Positions 45,451 through 56,488 of a stretch of DNA of 64,000 nt are shown in pieces. Origin of the DNA: Henckelia pumila (taxonomy: Eukaryota > Streptophyta > Magnoliopsida > Lamiales > Gesneriaceae); contig NC_133121.1 in NCBI RefSeq assembly GCF_033568475.1, forward strand, positions 169,323,716-169,387,715. The letters are read 5' to 3'. A program made the position numbers and the translations under genes. The notes below the pieces were generated by a model that was not told the DNA's origin, did not search any database, and worked only from the letters and a program-made list of their open reading frames with translations. Positions within the stretch are counted from its first letter, which is position 1. The number at the start of each line of letters is the position of its first letter.

Positions 45451-45959
45451 CTTATCATGGCAAATGTTTTTCTTGGTACATTGATTGTTATTGTATGATG
45501 CAAGTTTCTAAAACTTTACATTTGATTGTATCACTGAGAGTTACGAGTCACTTTGCATCTTGGCGTCGTATTAATTTGTAATTAAAGACACAGAATCGAG
45601 TATTTGGCTATTCCTTCAAAAACTGCTCAGATCGATATATCGACCTAAATATCATGCTGAGATCGATAACAACTCAATACGGAAAACAAACATGCTATAA
45701 TCTGCATTGACACACATGTCAAGGAATATTTTGTCACTTTGTTTCTTTATCCTTTTTCTTGTGTTCACATTTCAAGACTCGTCAAAAGGAAGAAAGAATA
45801 AAGAGCAGCATGCATTTTATTTTATGATGAGCATCTTCTAGACGTTTTTTTGTTAGAGTAGATGCCAATTCCAGGGAACGTTTGCAAAATCACTTTTTTT
45901 TTTTTTTTTTTTTGTAATGCCTCGTTATTTTTAAAGGCAGTCGATGCCAAATCAGCTCT
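45451..45959. other. Spacer, no gene seen
   Basis: Contains a T run of about 20 bp near 45894. No coding region recognised. Confidence 0.6.
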
Positions 45960-46253
45960 TTCATAAATTTGGATTCTCTTTAGGCTTCCATGTCAGACTA
46001 ACAATCAACTGACTCAAGGAAAATAAAAATGAATTTGAAATTATAAAATAACAAGTTACTGAACTGACCAAAGTTTTGCAAAAGGGTAGAAAGCATTCAA
46101 CATAAAAAATGATGCTTCAGCAGTATTCATTGAATTTTAGAGCGTACAACTTACCATTCTATGTGAGTACTTTCATATCTTTATTAGAATCGAAATATGT
46201 ATATAACTTCAATTAGAAATTTAGGGAAACTCAGGTTTATAGAGAAGGAATAT
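45960..46253. repeat. 3' flank of PPR copy A, duplicated at 63230-63509
   Basis: Shared words in the same order: ctctttaggcttccat, aacaatcaactgac, aaagtttt, ataacttcaatta(g)aaattta, aaactcaggttt. This shows that the PPR genes were duplicated together with at least 250 bp of downstream DNA. Confidence 0.75.
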
Positions 46254-47181
46254 TCATTTTCTTGGAACAAGTCTCTTAATCATATCCAGCAGAACACAAT
46301 CTTGACACTCCTCAAACTTATGAAGTAGCATGGACAAAGTTGTTGCATTAGCTGATAAATCCCTTGTAACCATTTCTTCCAGGAGTGCCATTGCCTAGTA
46401 ATGTTCTTTCCATTTCAGCAAGCCTTGGACAAAAGCATTGAATGTTACATCATTGGGTGTACAAAAATGCTTAGTAAATTGTCGAGTCTTACACAATCTA
46501 TCAAAGATAATATTAATATTATAAGTATTCATGTCAGGATATACTTTCTGAGCTTCCATCCCACTAGAAAGTTTCTGGCTAACATCATATCTACCTCCAC
46601 AATATAATCCTTGTAATGTGATGTTGTAGGAAATTTTTGTAGGCTCCAACCCATTAGCAGAAATTTCATGAAAAAAATTCCAAGCTTCATCCAAATTTCC
46701 TAAAGCATAAGCTATAGTACCAAATCTAAAGTATAAAGAAGCCCTTCATAATGTTTCATTTGAGCATACTGTTGTAGCTAATGATACACGGCTTGAGACC
46801 CAAAAATGCCGAGGTCAAACCATCATCGTGCTCTATCCAATTCTCCTTGCAAACAACATCCATCTATCAAGGCATTCTCCGTGAAAAAATAAGGAAAAAT
46901 GTCTTTTCTTATGCTCTTCAACATATCCTCTGCTTCAATGATCATTCCTTTCTTAAAATGTCTTTTCTTCATTGTCTTCAACATTTCCTTTGCTTCAATG
47001 ATAATTCCTTCCTTGAAAAATGCATCCATCAACAACATTATGAGTAATCGCATCTGAATAGATTTTGAGACCTTCCATACCAATAAACAAGTCTTTCACC
47101 TCTTTCCATCGGCCAAAATTTTAGTCCCTGAATCACAGAATTGTAAGTAAAAAGATTGGCCAAAACCCCTTTCTCAACCAT
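46254..47181 (-). pseudogene. PPR gene copy A, broken and split by element 3
   Basis: Minus-strand P-type pentatricopeptide repeats: NALIDGCCLQGELDRA, WNFFHEISANGLEPTKISYN, MEAQKVYPDMNTYNI, then FNAFVQGLLKWKEHY. A TAG near 46396 interrupts the C-terminal end, which otherwise matches copy B (LLEEMV, FEECQD, KRLVP). Several motifs present in copy B are missing between TKHF and TPNDVTF, and frames shift near 46700 and 47083. At 47181 the gene is cut by element 3 and a further ~50 bp of homology (56348 to about 56397) resumes on its far side. PPR proteins bind organellar RNA; this copy cannot encode one. Confidence 0.85.
47177..47181. repeat. Target-site duplication of element 3, left (ACCAT)
   Basis: ACCAT precedes the LTR and recurs at 56348-56352. 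Confidence 0.9.
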
Positions 47182-49190
47182 TGTGACGACCCGGTTCTTA
47201 ATCTCTCAAATTCACATAAATAATCCAAGATCATGAATTAAAGATAAGCAAACACCAAACATTCAAAGCTGGAATTTTTTTTTTTTTTTTTAAAATGGGC
47301 TGCGCTCGAGCGGCTGAAATGCGCCGCTCGGGCGCACCCTGTTGGTGCTAAAACAGTAGCCAACTGCCCTGGCTGCGTTCGGGCTGCTTTTTTCTGCAGC
47401 TCGGGCGCGGCCCTGGGCAGTTTCTTGCCCAAACAAATGCAACTCAAAATCATCTCTAAAACTTGCTCAAAGTAAGAATCAAGTTCTAAACATGTTGTAT
47501 CAACTCCCAAAAGCATCATCATGGTAACGAACTCATCTCAAATCAACAACATATAAATATACATTAATAACTCAAGGCAAGAGTAGAACATCGTTTCAAG
47601 TGTTTGTTTACAAGATCAACTATCCACACTTTAACTAAAGTTCAAGTCTACTAATTCAAAGCCTCAACTCTTATTCTAAACATATAAGACAACAACTTCA
47701 TTTCTATACCGGATCATCACGCTAATCTCTCATCTCTTGTTCTTCAATTTCGCTTTTGCCCGGATCCACTTCCGCCTATCGTCATGACACATACAACACA
47801 ACAAATAGCCGGATAACTCCGGTGAGAAATATATTTCCCAGTAAAAGCAACTAAACATGCAATACAAATCATATATCAAACTCATGATATAAAAGTAAAT
47901 ACGATGCATGTTTTAAAACAAGGTTCATTTCGTCATTCGTTGGTTGGGATCCCGAGAAGTAGATATCATAACTAATCCACCGACTCTCTCGATCGAGGTG
48001 GGGTTACGTATCTTTCTTCTCTAGACTTTGAAGCAATTATATATGCAAATCAGACGCTAGGCTAAAACAACCACCCAGGCCATACATATACAATTCCTCA
48101 AATCGTCTATTCGAACGTTTTCGTTCATTTCAAAATCAAGGAATAAGGCTTCAAGATGAATGCAACATATATCATCATCAAAGCATTCATTATATTAAGA
48201 ACTTATTCAACAACTCAAAATAAAGCACATAAGAGCAAATAATCAAACAAGTATGTGATTTAGGGGAACTCGATACAAACCATCTCGAGTTGTATTCTCA
48301 ATCAAATAATAGTCCACTTTTACCTTTCAAATATGGTGTTTAGGATGTCTTCGAACTTGTCAAAGTCTTGTTCTATCTTCTATCGGTTTTGGAGTCGACT
48401 TCTTGAGTTTAGATACTCTGTTTATGCACTGAAACAATAGCATAACAATCAAGGAATCATCAGCTAATAGTTCAGCAACTTCTAAGTTCAAGAATAATAG
48501 CAAATCACTTCAAATCAAGAGTTCGACGGCATATCGGTACAAACTCGGCGATTCCGAACATATCAAGAACATTTCTAACATGTATATCAGCTGGTGAAGC
48601 TTCAAACCCAACATATCAGCAGGTATATCAATCGAACCATAGTTGTAACATCACAAGAACATGATATAACAACCAATTCTCAACTCAACTTCAAGATTAT
48701 CAAAGATAGAAGCTCAACAACATCAAGTCAATACCAGCTTCTGATCCCTGTCATTTTCGAACTGTCAAACATTGATGAACAAAGAAGAAACTTACATCAA
48801 ATCTAAGGTCGTCTTGCGAGGGTTCCAGAACATCTTTCGAAATCGAAATCGGATATCCGTAGCTCAAGATATCTCAAATTGAAGAAGAAGAAAAGCTTGG
48901 AAATCTTGCACGGTTTTGCTCTCGGTTCTTTCTTTTCCTTTTCTGAGAATTCTGATGAAACATAGTGAATCACACGTGCAATCCAATAAAAATAACAAGT
49001 GTCCCACTAAAGTTCAAGATTTTTCACTTTGGCCCCTCAACTATTCAATAATTGCAATTTAGTCCTCAGCTTCTTATTTCATTCAATTTCAATCCTAAAT
49101 AATTTAAGAATATTAGAATTTAAATCAAAACTCCAAATATTCCCAAATTAAATATTCTCGGATCAAAATTAAATAATTCTGGGTGTTACA
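47182..49190 (-). repeat. Element 3 3' LTR (left copy)
   Basis: About 2009 bp, ending in GGTGTTACA. ORFs inside it (for example 47238-47522 and 48594-48806) recur at the same relative place in the other LTR and are not genes. Confidence 0.93.
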
Positions 49191-49203
49191 ATTCTCCCCC
49201 ACT
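49191..49203 (-). promoter_or_regulatory. Element 3 polypurine tract
   Basis: Minus strand reads AGTGGGGGAGAAT directly before the 3' LTR. Confidence 0.85.
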
Positions 49204-49291
49204 AAGACACGATTTCGTCCTCAAAATCTGAAGTAATATCAACAGATCATATAACAAATATCAGATAACAGAAAACTAAAGGAGACTCATA

Positions 49292-52200
49292 TCATTGAAA
49301 CATTTCTGAAAATCTTTGACTCATATCTGATTCAGTCTCCCAAGTCGCCTCTTCAATACCATGACGACTCCACTGGACTTTCACAAGTGGAATAGTCTTC
49401 GTTCGTAGTTGCTTCTCTTTTCGATCAATAATCTGAATTGGCTTTTCGAAATAACTCAAAGTCTCATCAAGTTCAGCCTCATCAGATTGAAGCACATGAG
49501 ATTCATCAGCAAGGTATTTTCGAAGCATCGATACATGAAAGACATCATGTATTCCAGATAATGATGGAGGAAGAGCTAATCGATAGGCGAGATTGCCTAT
49601 TTTCTCCAAAATTTCATAAGGACCGATGTAGCGTGGAGACAACTTCCCTCGCTTGCCAAATCTGACAGTGCCTCTGAATGGAGAAATCTTCAAAAATACA
49701 CGATCCCCCTGTTCAAAAGACAAAGGTCGACGTCGAATGTTGGCATATTTCGCTTGTCTGTCTTGAGCTGTCTTCATTCTTTTCTGAATAAGCTTCACCT
49801 GGTCATTCATATCACGTATCATATCAGGACCAGTGTCAGGTACATCAGAAATATCATCCCAGTACAGAGGAGATCGACATTTTCTTCCGTATAAAGCTTC
49901 AAAAGGAGCCATTCCTATACTCGATTGATAGCTGTTGTTGTACGAGAATTCACAAAGAGGTAGTGATTCTTGCCAACTAGTGCCAAAGTCAAGCACTACA
50001 GCTCTCAACATGTCCTCCAATGTCTGAATAGTACGCTCAGACTGTCCGTCAGTCTGTGGATGATAAGCTGTGCTCAAATGTAACTGATTACCCAAAGCAC
50101 TCTGCAAGCTGTGCCAGAAATGTGATGTGAATCGAGGATCACGATCTGATACAATAGATTTCGGTACTCCGTGCAATCTGACAACTTCACGGACATAAAT
50201 CTCTGCCATCTGGTCGTGTCTATACGTCATACGATAAGGAATAAAATACGCTGATTTCGTCAATCTGTCAATAATCACCCAGATAGCATCACAGCCTCTA
50301 AAAGATCGAGGTAATCTAGTCACAAATTCCATGGAAATATGATCCCATTTCCATTCCGGTACAGACAAACTCTGTAACAAACCAGACGGTCTCTTCCTCT
50401 CAGCCTTCACCTGTTGGCAATTCAAACATCGAGCTACAAAATCAGTGGTATCAGTCTTCATTTGCTTCCACCAATAATGAGCTTTCAGATCATTATACAT
50501 CTTCCTACCACCAGGATGAATACTATAACGACTACAATGCGCCTCTTTCAGTAGTTGTTGACGTACATAAGAGATATCAGGCACTACAAGGCGATTGTGA
50601 ACGTGAAGAAGATCATCTCGAACTCGGTATTCAGATACATGCCCTGATCTAACTTTCTCAATCGAGTTCTGTACATTCTGATCAAGTTTTTGAGCATCTC
50701 GAATTCTTACCAATAAAGCTGGTTCAACTTGCATTTGATAGAGTCATAATGGCTGATAATTTGTATCAAATACTAATCCAGATAAACAGCAGTTTTCAAT
50801 CAAATTCGATACACCAATCATCGATAAGGATAAAGAACATACCTTTCGACTCAATGCATCTGCTGCTGCATTCGATTTTCCTGGATAATATTTAATCTCG
50901 CAGTCAAAGTCTTTCAGCAAATCCAGCCATCTCCGCTGTCTCATATTCAGTTCTGACTGAGAAAACAGATATTTCAGACTCTTGTGATCAGAATAGATTT
51001 CAAACTGTTCCCCGTACAGATAATGTCGCCAAATCTTCAAAGCAAATACAATGGCGGCCAATTCAAGATCATGAATCGGATATCTGGTTTCATGAGGCTT
51101 CAATTGTCTCGAGGCATAAGCAATCACATGACCTCGCTGCATTAAAACACAACCTAAACCTCGGTGAGATGCATCACAATAAATAGTGAAACCACCAGTA
51201 CCTGAAGGAATCGTCAAGATTGGTGCACTGGTCAATCGTTTCTTCAACTCCAGAAAACTGGATTCACAAGCATCAGACCAGAAAAATGGAGTATTCTTCT
51301 GAGTCAACTGAGTAATCGGCTTCGCAATACTGGAAAAATCTTTAATGAATCGACGATAATACCCAGCCAATCCCATAAAACTTCGGATCTCAGGAACAGA
51401 TGTCGGTCTCGACCAACTGATCACTGCTTCAACTTTACTTGGATCCACAGAAATACCATTTTCAGATATAATATGTCCAAGAAAAACAACCTGTTTCAGC
51501 CAAAACTCGCATTTCGATAGTTTAGCATACAGTTTCTCGGCTATTAAAGTTTTCAATACCATTCTCAGATGTTCAGAATGATCAATCAAATTCTTAGAAT
51601 ATATCAGAATATCATCAATAAAAATAATCACGAAGTCATCGAGATACTTCTGAAATACACGGTTCATCAAAGCCATAAATACAGCTGGAGCATTTGTCAA
51701 ACCAAACGGCATAACTATAAACTCATAATGGCCATACCTGGTTCTGAATGCAGTCTTAGGGATATCAGAATCCCTACCTCTCAGCTGATGATATCCAGAT
51801 CTCAGATCGATCTTGGAATACACAGAAGAACCCTGCAACTGATCAAATAAATCATCAATACGAGGCAAAGGGTATTTGTTCTTTACCGTAGCCTTGTTCA
51901 GTTGCCGGTAGTCGATACACAATCTCATTGAACCATCTTTCTTTCTGACAAACAGTACTGGAGTTCCCCAAGGAGAAACACTGGGTCGAATGTATCCCTT
52001 GGCCAGTAAATCTTCTAACTGATCTTTCAACTCTTTCAATTCAACTGGTGCCATTCGATAAGATGCTTTCGAAATCGGTGCAGTTCCTGGCATCAGTTCT
52101 ATGCTGAAATCAATCTCTCGATACGGAGGTAATCCTGGAATCTCATCAGGGAAAACGTCCGCAAACTCACTAACCACTGGCAAATCAGCCAGGTTCGGGC

Positions 52201-53908
52201 TAGTTTTCAACACATCAATTGCATAAATAAGAAATCCCTCTGCTCCTTTCTGTAAAAGTCGGGTCATAGATAATACAGAAATAAGAGGAATCTTGGCACG
52301 TGAACCCCTACCATAAAACTTCCATTCTCCAGCCATTTCAGGTCTGAATCTCACTATCTTCTGGAAACAGTCTACGGTAGCTCTGTACTTATTCAGCATA
52401 TCAATCCCCATAATACAATCGAAATCAGATATACCAAGTACGAAGAAATCTATCTCAATTTCATTACCCTCATACTGTAGTAAACAATTCTTAACTATCT
52501 GAATCGAGATAAGACCCCTCCCCAAAGGAGAAGAAACAGATACTACAACAGGTAATGTTTCAACAGGCAAAGCATGCAATGCAACAAATTTGGCAGATAT
52601 AAACGTATGGGATGCACCGGTATCAATCAAGAAATATGCGGGATAACCATAAAAAGAACAGTTACCTGCAATCACGTCATCTGGTGCTCCCTGTGCCTGT
52701 TCCTCCGTCAGTGCATAGACATGAGCCTGTTGTCTCTGTGACTGACTGCCTGCCTGACTTCCTCCTGGCCTCGACTGTTGCTGAGGTGATGATGGTTGAA
52801 AGGAATGGACAGAGGAGGCTTGCCTCGCGGGTTGAGCCACTGATCGTGATGACTCTGCATCTCGTGCCTGTCCAGCACCTCTCTGAGGACATACTCTCGC
52901 AAAATGGCCAGTCTGATGGCATATATGGCATCTCCCAGATACACCTCGACACTGATCAGTTGGATGTCCTCCACCACAAGTGTTACAGAATACCCCAGAC
53001 TTCTGTTTTGTACCACTGGAACTTGAAGAACTGCTTCCTGATTTCTTAAATTGTTTTCCTCTAGCTTGCAAATATCCCTTCTTGCCGCTGCTACTGCCAC
53101 CACTGTCAAATCGAGACGACTGTTGCTGAGTTGAAGCTGAAGGTTGTGACTGTCTCGGAGGCTGTGCAATATACGAAGCTCCTCGCTGCTGTATCAAGCC
53201 AGCTTCTGCTCCTTTGGCACTGTTCAAGGAATCAGCAAAATTATTCGGTCGCCTTGTGTTTACCAAAGTAAAAACATCAGGATTCAGTCCATTAATGAAC
53301 TGATCAGCCATAGCCTCGTCACTGTCTGCAACATGTGGAGCAAATCTTAGCAATGTAGTGAATTTTGCAACGTAGTCTTCAATATTCAAGTTTCCCTACT
53401 TCAAATTAGCAAATTCGGCACCCTTTTCTTTTCGATAAGATACCGAAAAGAAACGTTGATAGAATTCAGTCTTGAATACATGCCAAGTCAGAACAGTTCC
53501 TCGACGCTCCAGAGATTTCTTTGTTGTGAACCACCAGCTTTTAGCAACCTCATGCAACTGATGACCAACAAGTCTGACTCTTCGCTCATCACCGTAGTCA
53601 AGTGAATCAAATAACATCTCTATGTCATAAAGCCATCCTTCACATTCAACTGCATTCTCAGTACCTTTCAGAGTTGGCGGCTTGTAGGATTGGAAACGTT
53701 TCAGTAGTGTTTCCATTGGAGTCGCAGTCATATCAGTCATGTCTCTCGAAGTACTTCCCTGTTCATTACTCGGGACTGTAGCTTGAGGCACAATCGGTGT
53801 TACCACTGTCGGTGGAGTATGAACTATCTGTTCCGGTGTAAGAATAGGAACCTGTGGTAGAGTAGGGACCTGTGGTCTAAGAGGAGGTCTTCCTGGTAGT
53901 CGAGACAT
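49292..53908 (-). pseudogene. Element 3 Gag-Pol, one frame with two stops
   Basis: A single frame of 1539 codons from ATG 53908 (MSRLPGRPP) to 49292, with a TAG at 53396-53398 and a TGA at 50744-50746; neighbouring codons remain in frame. Order by residue: gag (about 65-230, SYKPPTLKG and WWFTTKKSLE), two zinc knuckles near 308-340 (CNTCGGGH and CHICHQTGH), protease DTGAS at about 429, RT with [10 protein letters not shown] and FIDD at about 764-767, RNase H with [10 protein letters not shown], integrase with CLNC finger, SDRD and DGQSER, and a chromodomain-like tail with KVQWSRHGIEEATWE. The first integrase acidic position reads ISMEFV where ISMDFV is usual. Both stops fit C-to-T changes (CAG to TAG, CGA to TGA). 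Without readthrough, it makes only separate fragments. Confidence 0.92.
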
Positions 53909-54323
53909 ATCTGATTATCAAAATGGTTAGGATATCAAATCATCAAATTATCTCAGTCCTCCTCTGATCATCTTACCTCTGATCAAGACTCGGTTCTGAT
54001 TCAATCTTAAATAAATAATCAAAGTATTCAACAAGACATGCTTCCAATCAATTTAGATAATCAGGTAGCATATCATAATTCATCAGGATACATGCCTCTA
54101 TCAGTTCAGATATTCCAATAAGCATGCATCTTTAATCATCGTAATCATACTTTCAAATAAAATAAATACAACATCTTGTAATAAAATACTTGAAAGTAAA
54201 TCATGCTAGCATTTACAACATGTAATTCAATCATGTAATTCATCGTAGAATAATCACATAAATAAGCAAGGAAGATGACTCGATCTACCCCACTCACTGT
54301 CTAACTAAGTCCAGAATTGTCTT

Positions 54324-54335
54324 GCTCTGATACCA
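54324..54335 (-). promoter_or_regulatory. Element 3 primer-binding site (initiator Met tRNA)
   Basis: Minus strand TGGTATCAGAGC, five bases internal to the 5' LTR; the standard plant retrotransposon primer site. Confidence 0.95.
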
Positions 54336-54340
54336 CCTGT

Positions 54341-56347
54341 TGTGACGACCCGGTTCTTAATCTCTCAAATTCACATAAATAATCCAAGATCATGAATTAA
54401 AGATAAGCAAACACCAAACATTCAAAGATGGAATTTTTTTTTTTTTTTAAAATGGGCTGCGCTCGAGCGGCTGAAATGCGCCGCTCGGGCGCACCCTGTT
54501 GGTGATAAAACAGTAGCCAACTGCCCTGGCTGCGCTCGGGCTGCTGTTTTCTGTAGCTCGGGCGCGGCCCTGGGCAGTTTCTTGCCCAAACAAATGCAGC
54601 TCAAAATCATCTCTAAAACTTGCTCAAAGTAAGAATCAAGTTCTAAACATGTTGTATCAACTCCCAAAAGCATCATCATGGTAACGAACTCATCTCAAAT
54701 CAACAACATATAAATATACATTAATAACTCAAGGCAAGAGTAGAACATCGTTTCAAGTGTTTGTTTACAAGATCAACTATCCACACTTTAACTAAAGTTC
54801 AAGTCTACTAATTCAAAGCCTCAACTCTTATTCTAAACATATAAGACAGCAACTTCATTTCTATACCGGATCATCACGCTAATCTCTCATCTCTTGTTCT
54901 TCAATTCCGCTTTTGCCCGGATCCACTTCCGCCTATCGTCATGACACATACAACACAACAAATAGCCGGATAACTCCGGTGAGAAATATATTTCCCAGTA
55001 AAAGCAACTAAACATGCAATACAAATCATATATCAAACTCATGATATAAAAGTAAATACGATGCATGTTTTAAAACAAGGTTCATTTCGTCATTCGTCGG
55101 TTGGGATCCCGAGAAGTAGATATCATAACTAATCCACCGACTCTCCCGATCGAGGTGGGGTTACGTATCTTTCTTCTCTAGACTTTGAAGAAATTATATA
55201 TGCAAATCAGACGCTAGGCTAAAACAACCACCCAGGCCATACATATACAATTCCTCAAATCGTCTATTCGAACGTTTTCGTTCATTTCAAAATCAAGGAA
55301 TAAGGCTTCAAGATGAATGCAACATATATCATCATCAAAGCATTCATTATATTAAGAACTTATTCAACAACTCAAAATAAAGAACATAAGAGCAAATAAT
55401 CAAACAAGTATGTGATTTAGGGGAACTCGATACAAACCATCTCGAGTTGTATTCCCAATCAAATAATAGTCCACTTTTACCTTTCAAATATGGTGTTTAG
55501 GATGTCTTCGAACTTGTCAAAGTCTTGTTCTATCTTCTATCGGTTTTGGAGTCGACTTCTTGAGTTTAGATACTCTGTTTATGCACTGAAACAATAGAAT
55601 AACAATCAAGGAATCATCAGCTAATAGTTCAGCAACTTCTAAGTTCAAGAATAATAGCAAATCACTTCAAATCAAGAGTTCGACGGCATATCGGTACAAA
55701 CTCGGCGATTCCGAACATATCAAGAACATTTCTAACATGTATATCAGCTGGTGAAGCTTCAAACCCAACATATCAGCAGGTATATCAATCGAACCATAGT
55801 TGTAACATCACAAGAACATGATATAACAACCAATTCTCAACTCAACTTCAAGATTATCAAAGATAGAAGCTCAACAACATCAAGTCAATACCAGCTTCTG
55901 ATCCCTGTCATTTTCGAACTATCAAACATTGATGAACAAAGAAGAAACTTACATCAAATCTAAGGTCGTCTTGCGAGGATTCCAGAACATCTTTCGAAAT
56001 CGAAATCGGATATCCGTAGCTCAAGATATCTCAAATTGAAGAAGAAGAAAAGCTTGGAAATCTTGCACGGTTTTGCTCTCGGTTCTTTCTTTTCCTTTTC
56101 TGAGAATTCTGATGAAACATAGTGAATCACACGTGCAATCCAATAAAAATAACAAGTGTCCCACTAAATTTCAAGATTTTGCACTTTGGCCCCTCAACTA
56201 TTCAATAATTGCAATTTATTCCTCAGCTTCTTATTTCATTCAATTTCAATCCTAAATAATTTAAGAATATTATAATTTAAATCAAAACTCCAAATATTCC
56301 CAAATTAAATATTCTCGGATCAAAATTAAATAATTCTGGGCGTTACA
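54341..56347 (-). repeat. Element 3 5' LTR (right copy)
   Basis: About 2007 bp, matching 47182-49190 with about 1% difference. Confidence 0.93.
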
Positions 56348-56397
56348 ACCATCTTGTGCAATATTGGGAGTGCACCATCTACCATTTTACTTTGCAA
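56348..56397 (-). pseudogene. Displaced fragment of PPR copy A, with right ACCAT duplication
   Basis: The first five bases repeat ACCAT. The following sequence aligns with copy B near 59390-59440 (ttcaataattggagtgcgtcatccaccat against gtgcaatattgggagtgcaccatctaccat). It therefore continues the PPR reading cut at 47181. It then runs directly into the 3' flank of copy B, so copy A lacks its 5' end. Confidence 0.75.
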
Positions 56398-56488
56398 AAA
56401 CTAACAATTATTTTTTATATTTATTCATATTGAGAGATGCATAGAACTTCAATTAAAAATTTAGGAAAACTCAGGTTTCGAAGAAGGA

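Larger units (their letters stand above)
47182..56347 (-). mobile_element. Element 3: Tekay/Del-like chromovirus LTR retrotransposon
   Basis: A 9.2-kb Ty3/gypsy element with 2.0-kb LTRs (TGTGACGACC...GTTACA), a perfect ACCAT duplication and minus-strand orientation. The primer site is a perfect TGGTATCAGAGC for initiator-Met tRNA and the purine tract is AGTGGGGGAGAAT. Long LTRs, single gag-pol frame, FIDD RT box and the C-terminal EEATWE chromodomain-like tail point to the Tekay/Del group. I counted roughly 20 differences between LTRs (about 1%), so it is younger than element 2 and older than element 1. It interrupts PPR copy A. Confidence 0.95.

Noticed and set aside
47238-47522. 94-aa ORF repeated at 54422-54679, and the 70-aa ORF pair at 48594 and 55751
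   Set aside because: LTR sequence of element 3; no domain.
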